Assembly: GCA_001725415.1 (NCBI GenBank)
Contig: MEGH01000018.1
Location: 1-64,000, forward strand
Source of the DNA: Pseudonocardia sp. SCN 73-27
GTDB taxonomy: Bacteria; Actinomycetota; Actinomycetes; Mycobacteriales; Pseudonocardiaceae
Direction: 5' to 3'
Length of the DNA: 64,000 nt
In this document: one piece after another, positions 16,571 through 29,342 of the stretch
Layout: every line of letters begins with the position of its first letter
Position numbering within the stretch: position 1 is the stretch's first letter
Notes under the pieces: model-generated
Database searches by the model: none
The model's input: the letters and a program-made list of their open reading frames with translations, nothing else
What the model was told of the DNA's origin: nothing
Position numbers and translations under genes: made by a program

Positions 16571-17079
16571 CGACGCCGCCGCAGCACGCCGCGGCGGGCC
16601 TTCTCCTTCTGTCCCAGCTGGTCGACGAGTTGCGCGACGGCGTCGAGCGACTCCGCGTCCTGCAGATCTCCGAGCCGGGCCATGATCCCGACGACCTGCG
16701 GCCTGCTGTCGCGCGCCGCGACGGCAGCCTCGAGCTGAGCGTGGACGGCCTGCACGGCAGCGAGATCGTCCTCGTCGCCCTCGGCGTCGAGGACGAGGTA
16801 GGCCACCAGCGCCGACGCGTTGCCGGGCTCGGACTCGCCTCGCGACAGGTACTCGAAGGTCCGGGCGAGGCCACTCGCGATCTCGGCCGACGGCTTGCTG
16901 CGGTTGCCGTTGCGCAGGGACCGGAGGTGCCCCGGCGTGCACACGGGCCGGCCGTGCAGCTTGTCCATGGCCCGGACGACCTGCGTGTTGGTCCACTCCT
17001 CGCGCTCGCCCACCTCGTTGGGTGGCTGCAGGAACGCGGCGAACAGCATGTTCAACCGGTCCGCGAAGGTCAGCGCCAC
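16567..17079 (-). CDS. XRE-family helix-turn-helix regulator (short-form)
   Basis: 170 residues from GTG 17079, preceded by GGAGAGGAG eight bases upstream; the longer reading from 17178 lacks a site. The HTH region is spread over TNTQVVRAMDKLHGRPVCTP to HLRSLRNGNRSKPSAEIASG (about residues 30-75), as in actinobacterial XRE proteins partnered with MAB_1171c and ImmA/IrrE genes. The C-terminal half is helical (DLQDAESLDAVAQLVDQL). It is divergent from the secretion operon, the ideal position for controlling it; the inverted repeat at 17250-17271 is a candidate site. Confidence 0.78.
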   Translation of the reverse strand: MALTFADRLNMLFAAFLQPPNEVGEREEWTNTQVVRAMDKLHGRPVCTPGHLRSLRNGNRSKPSAEIASGLARTFEYLSRGESEPGNASALVAYLVLDAEGDEDDLAAVQAVHAQLEAAVAARDSRPQVVGIMARLGDLQDAESLDAVAQLVDQLGQKEKARRGVLRRRR

Positions 17080-17249
17080 CGCCCGCTCCTCTCCTGACCG
17101 CCCGAGTGGACGCCCGACACGACAGACGTCGCGGACGATATCCCTGGTCACGCCGATCCTACCCATCGACACGCTCACACCGACCCTCGAATCCCAACAG
17201 GCGTCACCGTACGCATCTTCACGATCTTCTGCCAGTTTGCTCGTTCCTC

Positions 17250-17271
17250 CAGAATTGTCGTGGCGATTCTG
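17250..17271. promoter_or_regulatory. Inverted repeat in the divergent promoter region of the secretion operon
   Basis: CAGAAT and ATTCTG arms separated by ten bases, in the only sizeable intergenic gap (17080-17325) between the XRE gene and the secretion operon. A candidate binding site for the XRE regulator; no clear -35/-10 pair was identified. Confidence 0.4.
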
Positions 17272-17325
17272 TAGAGTCGCCTCGTCGCTCGGGAGACACC
17301 CGATGCGTAGGAGGGGTGGCCGGAC

Positions 17326-18120
17326 ATGATGGGTCGGGGTCGATCGTCGAACAGCACCTCACGCACGGCCGTCGCCCCAGCCTGGGCGGTGGCGCCGGGG
17401 GTCAGCGCGCCGTCCGGGTCTCCCGCGCCTCCGCCCCAGGCGCCTGCGCCGATGGCGCCCGCGGCCTTCGCGCGCGACGTGCCGGCCCCGCCGCCGCCGA
17501 TGCCCGCCCCGGTCACGCCCGGTCCCCGCGATGCGGCACCGGTCGTCCGCATCCCGGCGGCTCGACGGTCGGCTCAGCGGGTCCCCCTCCTCTGCCCCTC
17601 GCCTCCGGGCAACGAGCGGCCCCGTCGCACGCTCAGCGCCGTCGCCTCGGAGGGCGGGGCCGGGCCCGAGGCCGTCGGCGAGCTCGAGGCAGCCGCGTTC
17701 GCGGGGCGGTTCGTCGCCGAGTTCCTGTCGTGGGACGAGGACGACCCGGCCCGACGCGCCGAGGTGCTGCGATCGATGCTGCGCGACCCGTCCGGAGCGA
17801 CGCTGGGCTGGTCCGGCGCCGGCCGGCAGCGCGTCGAGACGGTGCTGCCCGGCCGCACGCTGCGCACGCCGGACGGCGGGGTGATCGTCGAGGTCACGGC
17901 ACGGGTCCGGACATTTCGCCGAACGGGTCCGCGCCCGGACGTGACGCCGGCCGATTCCGACGCCCAGCCCTCCGGTGCCTCCTGCTGCCCGCCCGACTCC
18001 TCCCCCGGCTGGCTCCCGGCCGAGGCCACGTGGACGCGGGTGGCTCCACCCGTCGTCCGGCTGCCCGGCGGCGAGCTCCGGATCGACCTGGCACTGACCG
18101 CACGGGGGTTGCAGCGATGA
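17326..18120 (+). CDS. Pro/Ala-rich protein with TcpC/VirB8-like C-terminal half (first gene of secretion operon)
   Basis: 264 residues, start ATG 17326 preceded by TAGGAGGGG. The first 95 residues are Pro/Ala low complexity. From about residue 115 a compact domain begins AAAFAGRFVAEFLSWDEDD, then RAEVLRSMLRDP and alternating strands (GGVIVEVTARVRTF ... ELRIDLALTARGL), the pattern of NTF2-like TcpC/VirB8 conjugation proteins. No membrane segment is obvious, which is unusual for VirB8. Stop and next start overlap (ATGA). The assignment to the TcpC/VirB8 fold is inference from pattern and context. Confidence 0.6.
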   Translation: MMGRGRSSNSTSRTAVAPAWAVAPGVSAPSGSPAPPPQAPAPMAPAAFARDVPAPPPPMPAPVTPGPRDAAPVVRIPAARRSAQRVPLLCPSPPGNERPRRTLSAVASEGGAGPEAVGELEAAAFAGRFVAEFLSWDEDDPARRAEVLRSMLRDPSGATLGWSGAGRQRVETVLPGRTLRTPDGGVIVEVTARVRTFRRTGPRPDVTPADSDAQPSGASCCPPDSSPGWLPAEATWTRVAPPVVRLPGGELRIDLALTARGLQR

Positions 18121-19298
18121 CGCGGTCCGCCGACTCCTGGGCCGACGATCCCGGCCTGACACCATGGCTCGGCGACGCCGGTCCTACGCAGGTCCCACCC
18201 GCTCCGGTCGTGCCGCTGCGGCGCTCCACCGCGGCACGGCCCGGACTGTTGCACCCGCCGCCCCGGCGGCCGGCGCCGCCGGTGGTGGTCGGGGGTCCGC
18301 CGACGGTCGTCGCGCCGCCGCTCGCTGCCCCGGCCGCACCGGCGGTGGCCGACGGCTACCTGCGCCAGGACGGGGCGGCCCGGCCGGTTCCACGGCGCGG
18401 GGCGCGTGGCTGGCTGTTCGCCCTCAGCGGTGGCCGTCTCAACGCCGGGACCTCGACGCGGGAGCTCGCGGAGCAGGAGCTGCTCGGCCGCATCCGCACC
18501 CCGCTCACGGGCTGGCACACGATCACGGTCGCGAGCACGAAGGGCGGGGTCGGCAAGACGACGACGTCGGCGCTGCTCGGTCTGACCCTCGCCGAGCACC
18601 GCGCCGACCGCGTGGTGGCCCTCGACGCCAACCCCGATGCCGGCAACCTCGCCGACCGCCTCCTCGGCCATCCCGCCACCGCCTCGTTGCGCCGGCTGCT
18701 CGACCAGGACGACCCCGATCTACCGGCGTCGTTCACCGAGATCTCACGGTTCGTCCACGACGCGGGCAGGCTGCAGGTGCTGGCGTCCGACCAGGACGCG
18801 GCGATGTCGGAGGCGTTCGACCGGGACGAGTACCGCCGTGTCCTCGCGTTGCTGGTGCGGTTCTTCACCGTCGTCGTCACCGATTCCGGGACCGGGCTCG
18901 TCCACTCGGCCATGGGCGGAGCGTTGGAGACGACGCGCAGCCTCGTCGTCACCGGCGCACCGACGATCGACGCCGCCGGGCACATCGACCGCACGCTCGA
19001 CTCGCTGTCGGCGCACGGGTTCGACGAGCTGGTCCGCGACGCGATCGTCGTGCTCAGCTGCGACCGGCAGGCCCGCAGCGTCGATCCGGTCGCGTTGAAG
19101 GCCCATTTCGAACGACGGTGCCGCGCCGTCGTGCCCATCCCGCGCGACCCGCACCTCGCCGAGGGCGGCCGCATCCGGCTCGAGGCCCTGCGCCCCGCTA
19201 CCCGGGCTGCGGCCCGGGACCTCGCCGCGCTCGTCGGCGACGCCTTCGCATGGGACTTCCCGGCGATGGCCGGGATCGACACCGCGGGTGGCCGCTGA
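18117..19298 (+). CDS. MinD/ParA-type ATPase of the secretion operon
   Basis: 393 residues, starting inside the previous stop (ATGA). A Pro/Ala-rich N-terminal tail of about 130 residues precedes a deviant Walker A, STKGGVGKTTTSALL (about residue 140), with the second Asp motif VVALDANPDAGNLADRLLG. The later VVVTDSGTGLVHSAM corresponds to the Walker B/switch region. Architecture resembles ESX-associated EspI-like and conjugation-associated ParA proteins, which position or power secretion machines. The catalytic lysines are intact, unlike the MinD-like protein encoded at 22046. Confidence 0.82.
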   Translation: MTRSADSWADDPGLTPWLGDAGPTQVPPAPVVPLRRSTAARPGLLHPPPRRPAPPVVVGGPPTVVAPPLAAPAAPAVADGYLRQDGAARPVPRRGARGWLFALSGGRLNAGTSTRELAEQELLGRIRTPLTGWHTITVASTKGGVGKTTTSALLGLTLAEHRADRVVALDANPDAGNLADRLLGHPATASLRRLLDQDDPDLPASFTEISRFVHDAGRLQVLASDQDAAMSEAFDRDEYRRVLALLVRFFTVVVTDSGTGLVHSAMGGALETTRSLVVTGAPTIDAAGHIDRTLDSLSAHGFDELVRDAIVVLSCDRQARSVDPVALKAHFERRCRAVVPIPRDPHLAEGGRIRLEALRPATRAAARDLAALVGDAFAWDFPAMAGIDTAGGR

Positions 19299-23139
<3,841 letters not shown>

Positions 23140-23143
<4 letters not shown>

Positions 23144-23922
23144 ACGCCGCCACGACCACCCGGGCCGGGACCTCGTCGCCGGTCCGTCGACGCGGCGGCC
23201 TGCTGGTCGCCGCCCTGGGCGCGCTGACGGCGTTGTTGCTCATCGGGCTCGTCTCGCTGCTGCTCGGGTTGGGCGCGACTCCGGCCCCGGCGCCGGCGCC
23301 CGCCCCAGCGCACGACCCGTCGTGGGACCTCGCTGCCGAGACGGCGATGGCGACGCGCCCGATGCCCCGGCTCCCCGAGACCGCAGCCCAGCCGCACACG
23401 CTGAGCACCCGCTCCCCCGCGGGCACGATCACGCTGCCCACCGGCCCGTTCCCGGCCACGCCGGAGGGCGCGCTGGCGCAGCTCACCGAGCTCACCCGCG
23501 TCGGGCTGCAGGGCGCCGACCCGCAGGCCTACGAGCAGGCCTACGCCGCGATCGCCGAGGCCGGCGCGCCCCAGGTGGAGTCGACCGTGATGCACCGGGG
23601 CCTCGTCCAGGCCCGGGCGGCGGCCGGGCTGCCGCGCACCGGCGTCGTCGGTGAGCTGTCGATGACGTTCACGCCGCTGGCCGGGCTGGTCAAGGGGACC
23701 ACCGACGGTGGTCGCTACGTCGTCGTGTGCGTGCTCGGGCAGGTCGACGTCGTCGCGAACGGCATCCCGATCAGCTCCGGTGGCGCCGACTGCCAGGCGA
23801 TGCGCCGCCTCGGCGACGCGTGGCGGATCAGCCCCGGCGCCCAGGCCGCCGCCGCGACCGTCGCCTGGCCGGGCACCGACGAGGCCAGCGACGCCGGCTA
23901 CCTCCCGCTCGGGGCGATCTGA
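23140..23922 (+). CDS. Single-pass membrane protein, VirB8-like candidate
   Basis: 260 residues, start in the previous stop (ATGA). One membrane segment (LLVAALGALTALLLIGLVSLLLGL, residues 20-43; shown here only as a hydrophobic block) is followed by an Ala/Pro linker and an extracytoplasmic domain. That domain carries FPATPEGALAQLTELTRVGL and ends GDAWRISPGAQAAAATVAWPG. The short membrane anchor plus NTF2-like periplasmic-type domain ending in a WRIS strand resembles VirB8/TcpC-type type IV secretion components. Placement between the MinD-like gene and the VirB6-like gene supports this. Confidence 0.6.
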
Positions 23923-24965
23923 TGCCGGGCATCGACGTCGCGATCGGCAAGGCGTTCGACACGATCCTCGCCTCGATCATGAGAGCGCTCTGGACGGCCG
24001 CGCTGCATCTGCTGCGCACGGCACTCGACCTGGTCGACGGGCTGCTCGCGGCCGGCACCGCGTCGTCACCGCCGGCGACGATGGGCGGCACCCTGATGTG
24101 GGTCGCAGCCCTGGTGGCGCTCGGGCTGTTCTGCTGGCAGCTGGGTGTGACGGTGCTGCGCGGTGGCGTGGGGTTCTGGCGGATCGCGACGGGCCCGCTG
24201 GCGTTCGGCGTCGCCTGTGCACTGAGCGTCGGGGTGGTCACCGTCGCGCTCGGAGGGGCCGACGGCCTGACCCGGCTGCTGCTGCACGAGGGCGCCGGTG
24301 TCGACGGCTTCCGGGCGCTGCTCGACGGCGCCCCGCTGGGGCGAGTGCTCTCCGAGAGCCCCGACCTGGGTTCCGACGTCGACGCGACGGCACGCTCGGT
24401 CGTGCTGGGCATCGTGTCGGCGTTCGCGATCGTCCCGGCCGCGATCGGGTTCCTGCTGCAGGCGGTGTTCCGGCAGGTCGTGGTCCTCGTGCTGGTGGCG
24501 ACGCTGCCATTGACCGCCGCCGGGCTCATGACCCGCAGCACCGCCGGCTGGTTCTGGCGCGCCCTGCGCTGGACCGCTGCGGCTGTGCTGCTGAAGCCGG
24601 CGCTCGCACTGGTACTCGTCGTCGGCACGGCGATGCTCGGCGAGCCGTCCGGGCTCGGCGGTCTGCTCGCCGCGGCCGGCGTGCTGCTGGTGGCGCTGCT
24701 GTGCCCGTTCGGGGTGTTCCGGCTGCTCGCGTTCATCGAGCCCGGGACCGCGTCGGGTGCCGTGCTGCGGGCCGGACCGGCCCGCAGAACGCCGGAGCCC
24801 GCCGAGGTCCTCGCCGCCGGGACCGCCGCCGAGGACACCCACGTCGCCCGCTTCGACGGGGTGGTCGCGGCGCTGCCGGTACCCGACGTCGAGCGACCGC
24901 AGACCCACCCCGAACCCCCGGTCCTGCGCGACGTCCTGGTCGCCGACGCGAGGCCGGTCGGATGA
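23922..24965 (+). CDS. TrbL/VirB6-like polytopic membrane protein
   Basis: 347 residues, start sharing TGATG with the previous stop. Six or so membrane segments are visible (LMWVAALVALGLFCWQLGV, IATGPLAFGVACALSVGVV, VLGIVSAFAIVPAAIGFLL, VVVLVLVATLPLTAAGLM, VLLKPALALVLVVGTAM, AAGVLLVALLCPFGVFRLL). The central LPLTAAGLMTRSTAGWFWRA and the KPALALVL helix match TrbL/VirB6-family proteins of Gram-positive conjugation systems. A soluble Pro/Ala/Val C-terminal tail follows. It would form the inner membrane channel of the type IV secretion derivative. Confidence 0.75.
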   Translation: MPGIDVAIGKAFDTILASIMRALWTAALHLLRTALDLVDGLLAAGTASSPPATMGGTLMWVAALVALGLFCWQLGVTVLRGGVGFWRIATGPLAFGVACALSVGVVTVALGGADGLTRLLLHEGAGVDGFRALLDGAPLGRVLSESPDLGSDVDATARSVVLGIVSAFAIVPAAIGFLLQAVFRQVVVLVLVATLPLTAAGLMTRSTAGWFWRALRWTAAAVLLKPALALVLVVGTAMLGEPSGLGGLLAAAGVLLVALLCPFGVFRLLAFIEPGTASGAVLRAGPARRTPEPAEVLAAGTAAEDTHVARFDGVVAALPVPDVERPQTHPEPPVLRDVLVADARPVG

Positions 24966-26479
24966 CGGCCCGCATCCCCGACGACACGGCCGGCCCGCGC
25001 GTCTACCGCGATCTCGACGTCCGCGAGCGCGACGGCTGGGTCCTCGGCCTCACGCTGACCCAGGCCCTCACCTGCCTCGCGCTCGTCGTGCCGGTCCTGT
25101 TCGCCCTCGCCGCGAGCCGCTGGGGACAGGTCGTCGGTCTGCTCGCGGTCGCCGCGCTGCTCGGCGCGCTCGTCGTCGTCCCCGTCCGCGGCCGTCCGGC
25201 GCTGTGCTGGCTCGCCGATCTCGTCTCGTTCCGGACAGGAGTCCTGATGCGCTGGTCGCTCTGGCAGTCGAAGGCCGCGGCCGGGCTCGCCGGCCCGCCC
25301 GGCGAACCGGACCTCCCGGGGGTGCTCACCCGCGTCGAGTTCCCCGACGGTCCGCCGTTCCGCGACCAGGGGCGGCTGTGCCTGATCCACGACACCGGCG
25401 ACAGCCGCTGGGGCGCGACGGCCGGGCTCGGGCACTCGGGCGTCGGCATGATGTCCGACGCCGACTGCGAGCGGCTCGCGTCGCGGCTCGGGCACCTGCT
25501 CGTCGGCATCGGGCAGCGCGAGGTGGTCGACCGGCTGTCGCTGCTGGTCAGGACCGTCCCGGACGACGGCAGCGAGTACGGGCTGTGGCGGTCGCTGCAC
25601 GAGTCGCCCGACGCGCCGCCGCTCGCCCGACGGGCCGCCGACGAGCTCGACCGCACGGTCGGCGCCGCGTCGGTGCGCACCGAGATGTTCGTGACGGTGT
25701 CCGGCCCGGAGTCGGCGCTGCGGCGTCCGGCGGCCGCGGCGGGCGGCGGGATCGAGGGCCGGGCGAGCGTGCTCTACCGGGTGCTCGACGGCCTCGACGA
25801 CGCGTTGGCGACGTTGGGCATCCGGTCGGTGTCGTGGTTGTCGGGCAGCGGGATGGCCGCGGCGATCCGGACGGGGTTCAACCCGGCCGCGTCGTCGGCC
25901 CTTGCCCGCACCGGCGGCGGCGGCCTCCCGCCGGCGTTGGCCGGGCCGGCGTTCGCCCCCGCACCCGCGGCGCGGGCCTACCACCACGACGGCTTCTCGT
26001 CGGTGTCCTATGCGGTGATGATGCCGTCGACGGGGACGGTGTTCGGTTCGCTCGGGCCGCTGCTCGCCGTCCGTGGTCCCGGGGAGCGTCGGACGGTCGC
26101 GATCCACTACGAGGCGCTGTCCGCGCGGGCGGCGGCTCGGGCCGTGCGGTCGGGCCGGTTCCGGAGCACGGCGAGCCGTGACTGGCGGGCCGCACGCGGC
26201 GTCGGCGACACCGCCGCCGAGCTGCGCCGTTCCGACGGGGCCCGCGACCGGGAGTCCGCGGTGGCGGCGGGGCAGTCGATGGTGCGGTTCACCGTCGCGG
26301 CCTCGGTGACGGTGCCCGCGGACCGTGACGTCGAGGACCACGCCGCACGCCTGGAGAACGACGCGTCCGGCCGGTTCCGGCTGCTGCGTCTCGAGCTCGC
26401 GCAGGACTCGGCGTTCGTGGCGGCGGTGCTGCCCGTCGGGATCGGGCTGCCGCGGCTACGGGGAGGGCTGGACGGATGA
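24962..26479 (+). CDS. SCO6880-family protein (PrgI-like membrane segment plus VirB4 N-terminal-like region)
   Basis: 505 residues, ATGA overlap with the previous gene. Two adjacent membrane helices near the N-terminus (LTLTQALTCLALVVPVLF and VVGLLAVAALLGALVVVPV) follow RVYRDLDVRERDGWVLGL, the PrgI-like beginning typical of SCO6880 proteins. The remainder is a soluble domain with no Walker motif, containing VSWLSGSGMAAAIRTGFNP and AYHHDGFSSVSYAVMMPS. In actinobacteria this protein is encoded directly before a VirB4/TraC-like ATPase, as here. Together they appear to make up a VirB4 split into an N-terminal and an ATPase polypeptide (inference). Confidence 0.82.
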   Translation: MTARIPDDTAGPRVYRDLDVRERDGWVLGLTLTQALTCLALVVPVLFALAASRWGQVVGLLAVAALLGALVVVPVRGRPALCWLADLVSFRTGVLMRWSLWQSKAAAGLAGPPGEPDLPGVLTRVEFPDGPPFRDQGRLCLIHDTGDSRWGATAGLGHSGVGMMSDADCERLASRLGHLLVGIGQREVVDRLSLLVRTVPDDGSEYGLWRSLHESPDAPPLARRAADELDRTVGAASVRTEMFVTVSGPESALRRPAAAAGGGIEGRASVLYRVLDGLDDALATLGIRSVSWLSGSGMAAAIRTGFNPAASSALARTGGGGLPPALAGPAFAPAPAARAYHHDGFSSVSYAVMMPSTGTVFGSLGPLLAVRGPGERRTVAIHYEALSARAAARAVRSGRFRSTASRDWRAARGVGDTAAELRRSDGARDRESAVAAGQSMVRFTVAASVTVPADRDVEDHAARLENDASGRFRLLRLELAQDSAFVAAVLPVGIGLPRLRGGLDG

Positions 26480-28044
26480 ACACGCGTTCCCGACGGACGT
26501 CCGACGGCGGGCGCGGCGCCCACGTCCTGCTCGCGTCGTTCGGCGACGGCTCCCGCGCCGCCGACACGGCCGCACCCGCTGCCTCTCCGGACCGCTCCGA
26601 GCGCACCGCGCGGCCACGCGTGCCACGCCGGGGCCGGGCCGAACCGGGCCACGGGTGGGCTGCGGTCGAGGCCGCCTGCCGCGTGCCGGTGTACCGGACG
26701 ACCACCGGTGAGGTCGGTGGCCTGTTCCCGATGCTCGCCGCCGACGGGGTGCCGGCGGTCGGCGCACGCATGGGCTACGACGCCCTGTCCGGCGGCGCGT
26801 TCTACTGCCATCCCGTCGAGTGGCTCCTGCGTGGGCTCGCGACCAACCCGAACATGGTCGTCTTCGGCGAGCCGGGGCGCGGGAAGTCGTCGACGGTCGT
26901 CGCATTCTGCCTGCGCATGATGCTGTTCGGCATCAGGACGCTGGTGTCCGGCGACGTCAAGGGCGAGTACACGCCGCTGCTGCGCGCGCTCGGCATCACC
27001 CCGGTCGAGCTCGGCACCGGCAGCGCCGCACGGCTCAACGCCCTCGATCTCGGTCCGCTCGCGGCGCGGTGGCCCGGCTGGTCGGTGGCCCGCCGCCGCG
27101 AGGAGCTCACCGGGATCCTCGCCCGCTGGACGCGGTTGCTCGCCGCGCTCGCCGAGACCCAGGGCTACAGCCCGACGGTCACCGACGAACTGGTGCTCGC
27201 GGTCCTCCTGCGGCGCCTCGTGGGTGGCGACAGCGGACTCGACGGGGACGCGACCCGGTTGCGCCCCATCACGATCCCCGACGTCGCGCGCGCCCTCGCC
27301 CACCCCGATCCCGATTTGTGGCGGCACGCCCGCTTCGCCGGGGAGCGCGAGTTCCTCGACCACACGCGACTGATCACCGACGCCCTGTCGAACCTGGTCC
27401 ACGGGCCGCTCGCCGGTCTCTTCGACGCCCCGACGAACGTCGACCTCGACTGGGACGCGCCGATCCAATCGATGGACCTGTCGCGGCTGCGCTCACGCGG
27501 CGACCAGGCCGTCGCGGTCGCGTTGACGTGCCTGGGCTCGTGGTCGTCGATGATCACCGATCTGCAGGACGACGGCGAGGTCCGCATCGTCGTACGTGAC
27601 GAGGTGTGGCGGCAGCTGCGGCTCGGGCTGCGTGCAGTGCAGGCCGTCGACTCGGACCTGCGGCTCTCCCGCGCCGAGCGCCGCATCCAGCTGCTGGTCA
27701 TGCACAAGCCGTCGGACCTGCTGTCGGTCGGCGAGGCCGGGTCGCAGGAGGTGGCGATCGCAAAGGACCTGCTGTCGCTGTGCTCGACGCGGATCCTGCT
27801 CGGACAGTCCACTCGGGTCGCCGACGAGCTGGCCGCCGAGCTGGCGCTGTCCGAGCGCGAGCAGGAGGCCACCACGGGCTGGGCGATGGAACGGCGCGGG
27901 CGGGCGCTGTGGAAGATCGAGAACCACCCGGGCCGCAAGGTGCAGACCGTCCTGTCACCGACCGAGCAGCGCCTCTTCGACACCGACGCCCCGCTGCGGG
28001 CGCCGGCCAGGGCCGGCGGTCGTCGGGTCGGGGCCGCGCGATGA
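26476..28044 (+). CDS. VirB4/TraC-like ATPase of type IV secretion derivative
   Basis: 522 residues, ATGA overlap with the SCO6880-family gene. Walker A is MVVFGEPGRGKSSTVVAF (about residue 135) and Walker B RIVVRDEVWRQLRLG (about residue 370), with DVKGEYTPLLRALG and the conserved HKPSDLLSVGEAGS region between and after. This is the conserved C-terminal ATPase module of VirB4/TraC/conjugation ATPases and could energise substrate transfer. No separate VirD4 coupling ATPase and no relaxase are seen in the window, so protein rather than DNA export is the more likely use. Confidence 0.82.
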   Translation: MNTRSRRTSDGGRGAHVLLASFGDGSRAADTAAPAASPDRSERTARPRVPRRGRAEPGHGWAAVEAACRVPVYRTTTGEVGGLFPMLAADGVPAVGARMGYDALSGGAFYCHPVEWLLRGLATNPNMVVFGEPGRGKSSTVVAFCLRMMLFGIRTLVSGDVKGEYTPLLRALGITPVELGTGSAARLNALDLGPLAARWPGWSVARRREELTGILARWTRLLAALAETQGYSPTVTDELVLAVLLRRLVGGDSGLDGDATRLRPITIPDVARALAHPDPDLWRHARFAGEREFLDHTRLITDALSNLVHGPLAGLFDAPTNVDLDWDAPIQSMDLSRLRSRGDQAVAVALTCLGSWSSMITDLQDDGEVRIVVRDEVWRQLRLGLRAVQAVDSDLRLSRAERRIQLLVMHKPSDLLSVGEAGSQEVAIAKDLLSLCSTRILLGQSTRVADELAAELALSEREQEATTGWAMERRGRALWKIENHPGRKVQTVLSPTEQRLFDTDAPLRAPARAGGRRVGAAR

Positions 28045-29342
28045 GCCGACGCGTCCTGGTGGTGGTCGTTGCGGCGATGGCGCTCCTGGCCGTCGTCGCG
28101 CCGGGCACCGCGTCCGCCGCGACGCAACCCCGCTGCGGCTGGCAGGCGACTGCTTCGGAGCTCGCCGCCGTGACCGCCCACTCGTCCGACGCCCGCGCAC
28201 GGGCCGTCCATGAGGCCCTGGTCGCCGCCGGGATCGGCGCGGCGTCCACAAGAGACTGCGCAGAGAAGCAGCGCGGGAACCACACCGGCGTCGGGCCCGG
28301 CAAGGAATTCGACGACGGCGCCCCCGGCGGCGGCCGCACCCTGAAGGTCGGCTCCGGCGGGACGTACCGCGACATCGCCGCCGCGGTCGAGGCGTCGTCG
28401 CCCGGCGACACCGTCGAGGTCTCCGCCGGCACCTATCCCGGCTTCGCGGTCACCCGCGACGGTACGCCCGGCTCGTGGCTCACGATCGCCGCCGCACCGG
28501 GCGCCGAGGTCGTCATCGAGGGCGAACCCGGGTCGGGAAACGGCCTCGTCGGCATCGACGGCCGCTCCTGGGTGCGGCTCGTCGGGCTGCACGTGCGCGG
28601 ATCGTCGACGCACGGCGTGTACGGCGACAGGATCGACCACGTCGTGCTGCGCGACTGCGAGGTCTCGGGCTCCGCCGACGGCGGCATCGTCCTGTCCGGC
28701 GGCTCGCACGTGCTGGTCGACGGCTGCGAGGTGCACGGCAACAACGCCCGCGGCACCGACGCGAGCAACGAGGCGATCTCCATCGTCGGGACGACGACGT
28801 TCGAGGTCGTCGGCTCGGCCGTGCACGACAACGGCGAGGAGGGCATCGACGCGAAGTACGAGGCCGCCGACGGCGTCATCCACCACAACCGGGTGTGGGG
28901 CAACCGCGGCCCGAACATCTACGTCGACTCCGCCCACGACATCACCGTGCGCGACAACGAGGTCTGGGGCGCGACGGAGGCGAGCAAGTCCGGGATCGGG
29001 CTGGCGGTCGAGGACTGGTCGGAGACCCGCCGGCTGGCCGGCGTCACGGTCAGCGACAACGTCGTGCGCGACAACGCGGGCGCCGGGATCGACTTCTGGG
29101 TCGAGTCCAGCGGCGACCTCTCCGACGTCACGATCACCGGCAACCACATCGGCGGCAACGGCCGCGGCGGGATCACCTTCAACACCGGCGCGCTCGCGGA
29201 GGTCACCGTCCGCGGCAACACCTTCGGCGAGGGCGACGGCCCGCCCCCCGGTCGGTCCGGGGTGACGCTGCTCGACAACGTCACCGGGGTGATCCCCGCC
29301 GTCACCGGGGCCGTCCTGGGGCGACGCGGCGGTGACCGGTGA
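28041..29342 (+). CDS. Exported right-handed beta-helix protein with N-terminal CGW-TASEL module
   Basis: 433 residues, ATGA overlap. A signal peptide (VLVVVVAAMALLAVVAPGTA) is followed by a Cys-bounded module PRCGWQATASELAAVTAHSS ... STRDC, clearly related to that of the 403-residue protein at 19300. From about residue 105 the sequence is a pectate-lyase-like parallel beta-helix: TYRDIAAAVEASSPGDTVEV, then regular coils such as VLVDGCEVHGNNARG, VIHHNRVWGNRGPNIYV and VTVSDNVVRDNAGAGIDF. Such folds bind or cleave polysaccharides; no catalytic set can be assigned by eye. A likely secreted product or surface adhesin-type component of the operon. Confidence 0.8.
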   Translation: MSRRVLVVVVAAMALLAVVAPGTASAATQPRCGWQATASELAAVTAHSSDARARAVHEALVAAGIGAASTRDCAEKQRGNHTGVGPGKEFDDGAPGGGRTLKVGSGGTYRDIAAAVEASSPGDTVEVSAGTYPGFAVTRDGTPGSWLTIAAAPGAEVVIEGEPGSGNGLVGIDGRSWVRLVGLHVRGSSTHGVYGDRIDHVVLRDCEVSGSADGGIVLSGGSHVLVDGCEVHGNNARGTDASNEAISIVGTTTFEVVGSAVHDNGEEGIDAKYEAADGVIHHNRVWGNRGPNIYVDSAHDITVRDNEVWGATEASKSGIGLAVEDWSETRRLAGVTVSDNVVRDNAGAGIDFWVESSGDLSDVTITGNHIGGNGRGGITFNTGALAEVTVRGNTFGEGDGPPPGRSGVTLLDNVTGVIPAVTGAVLGRRGGDR

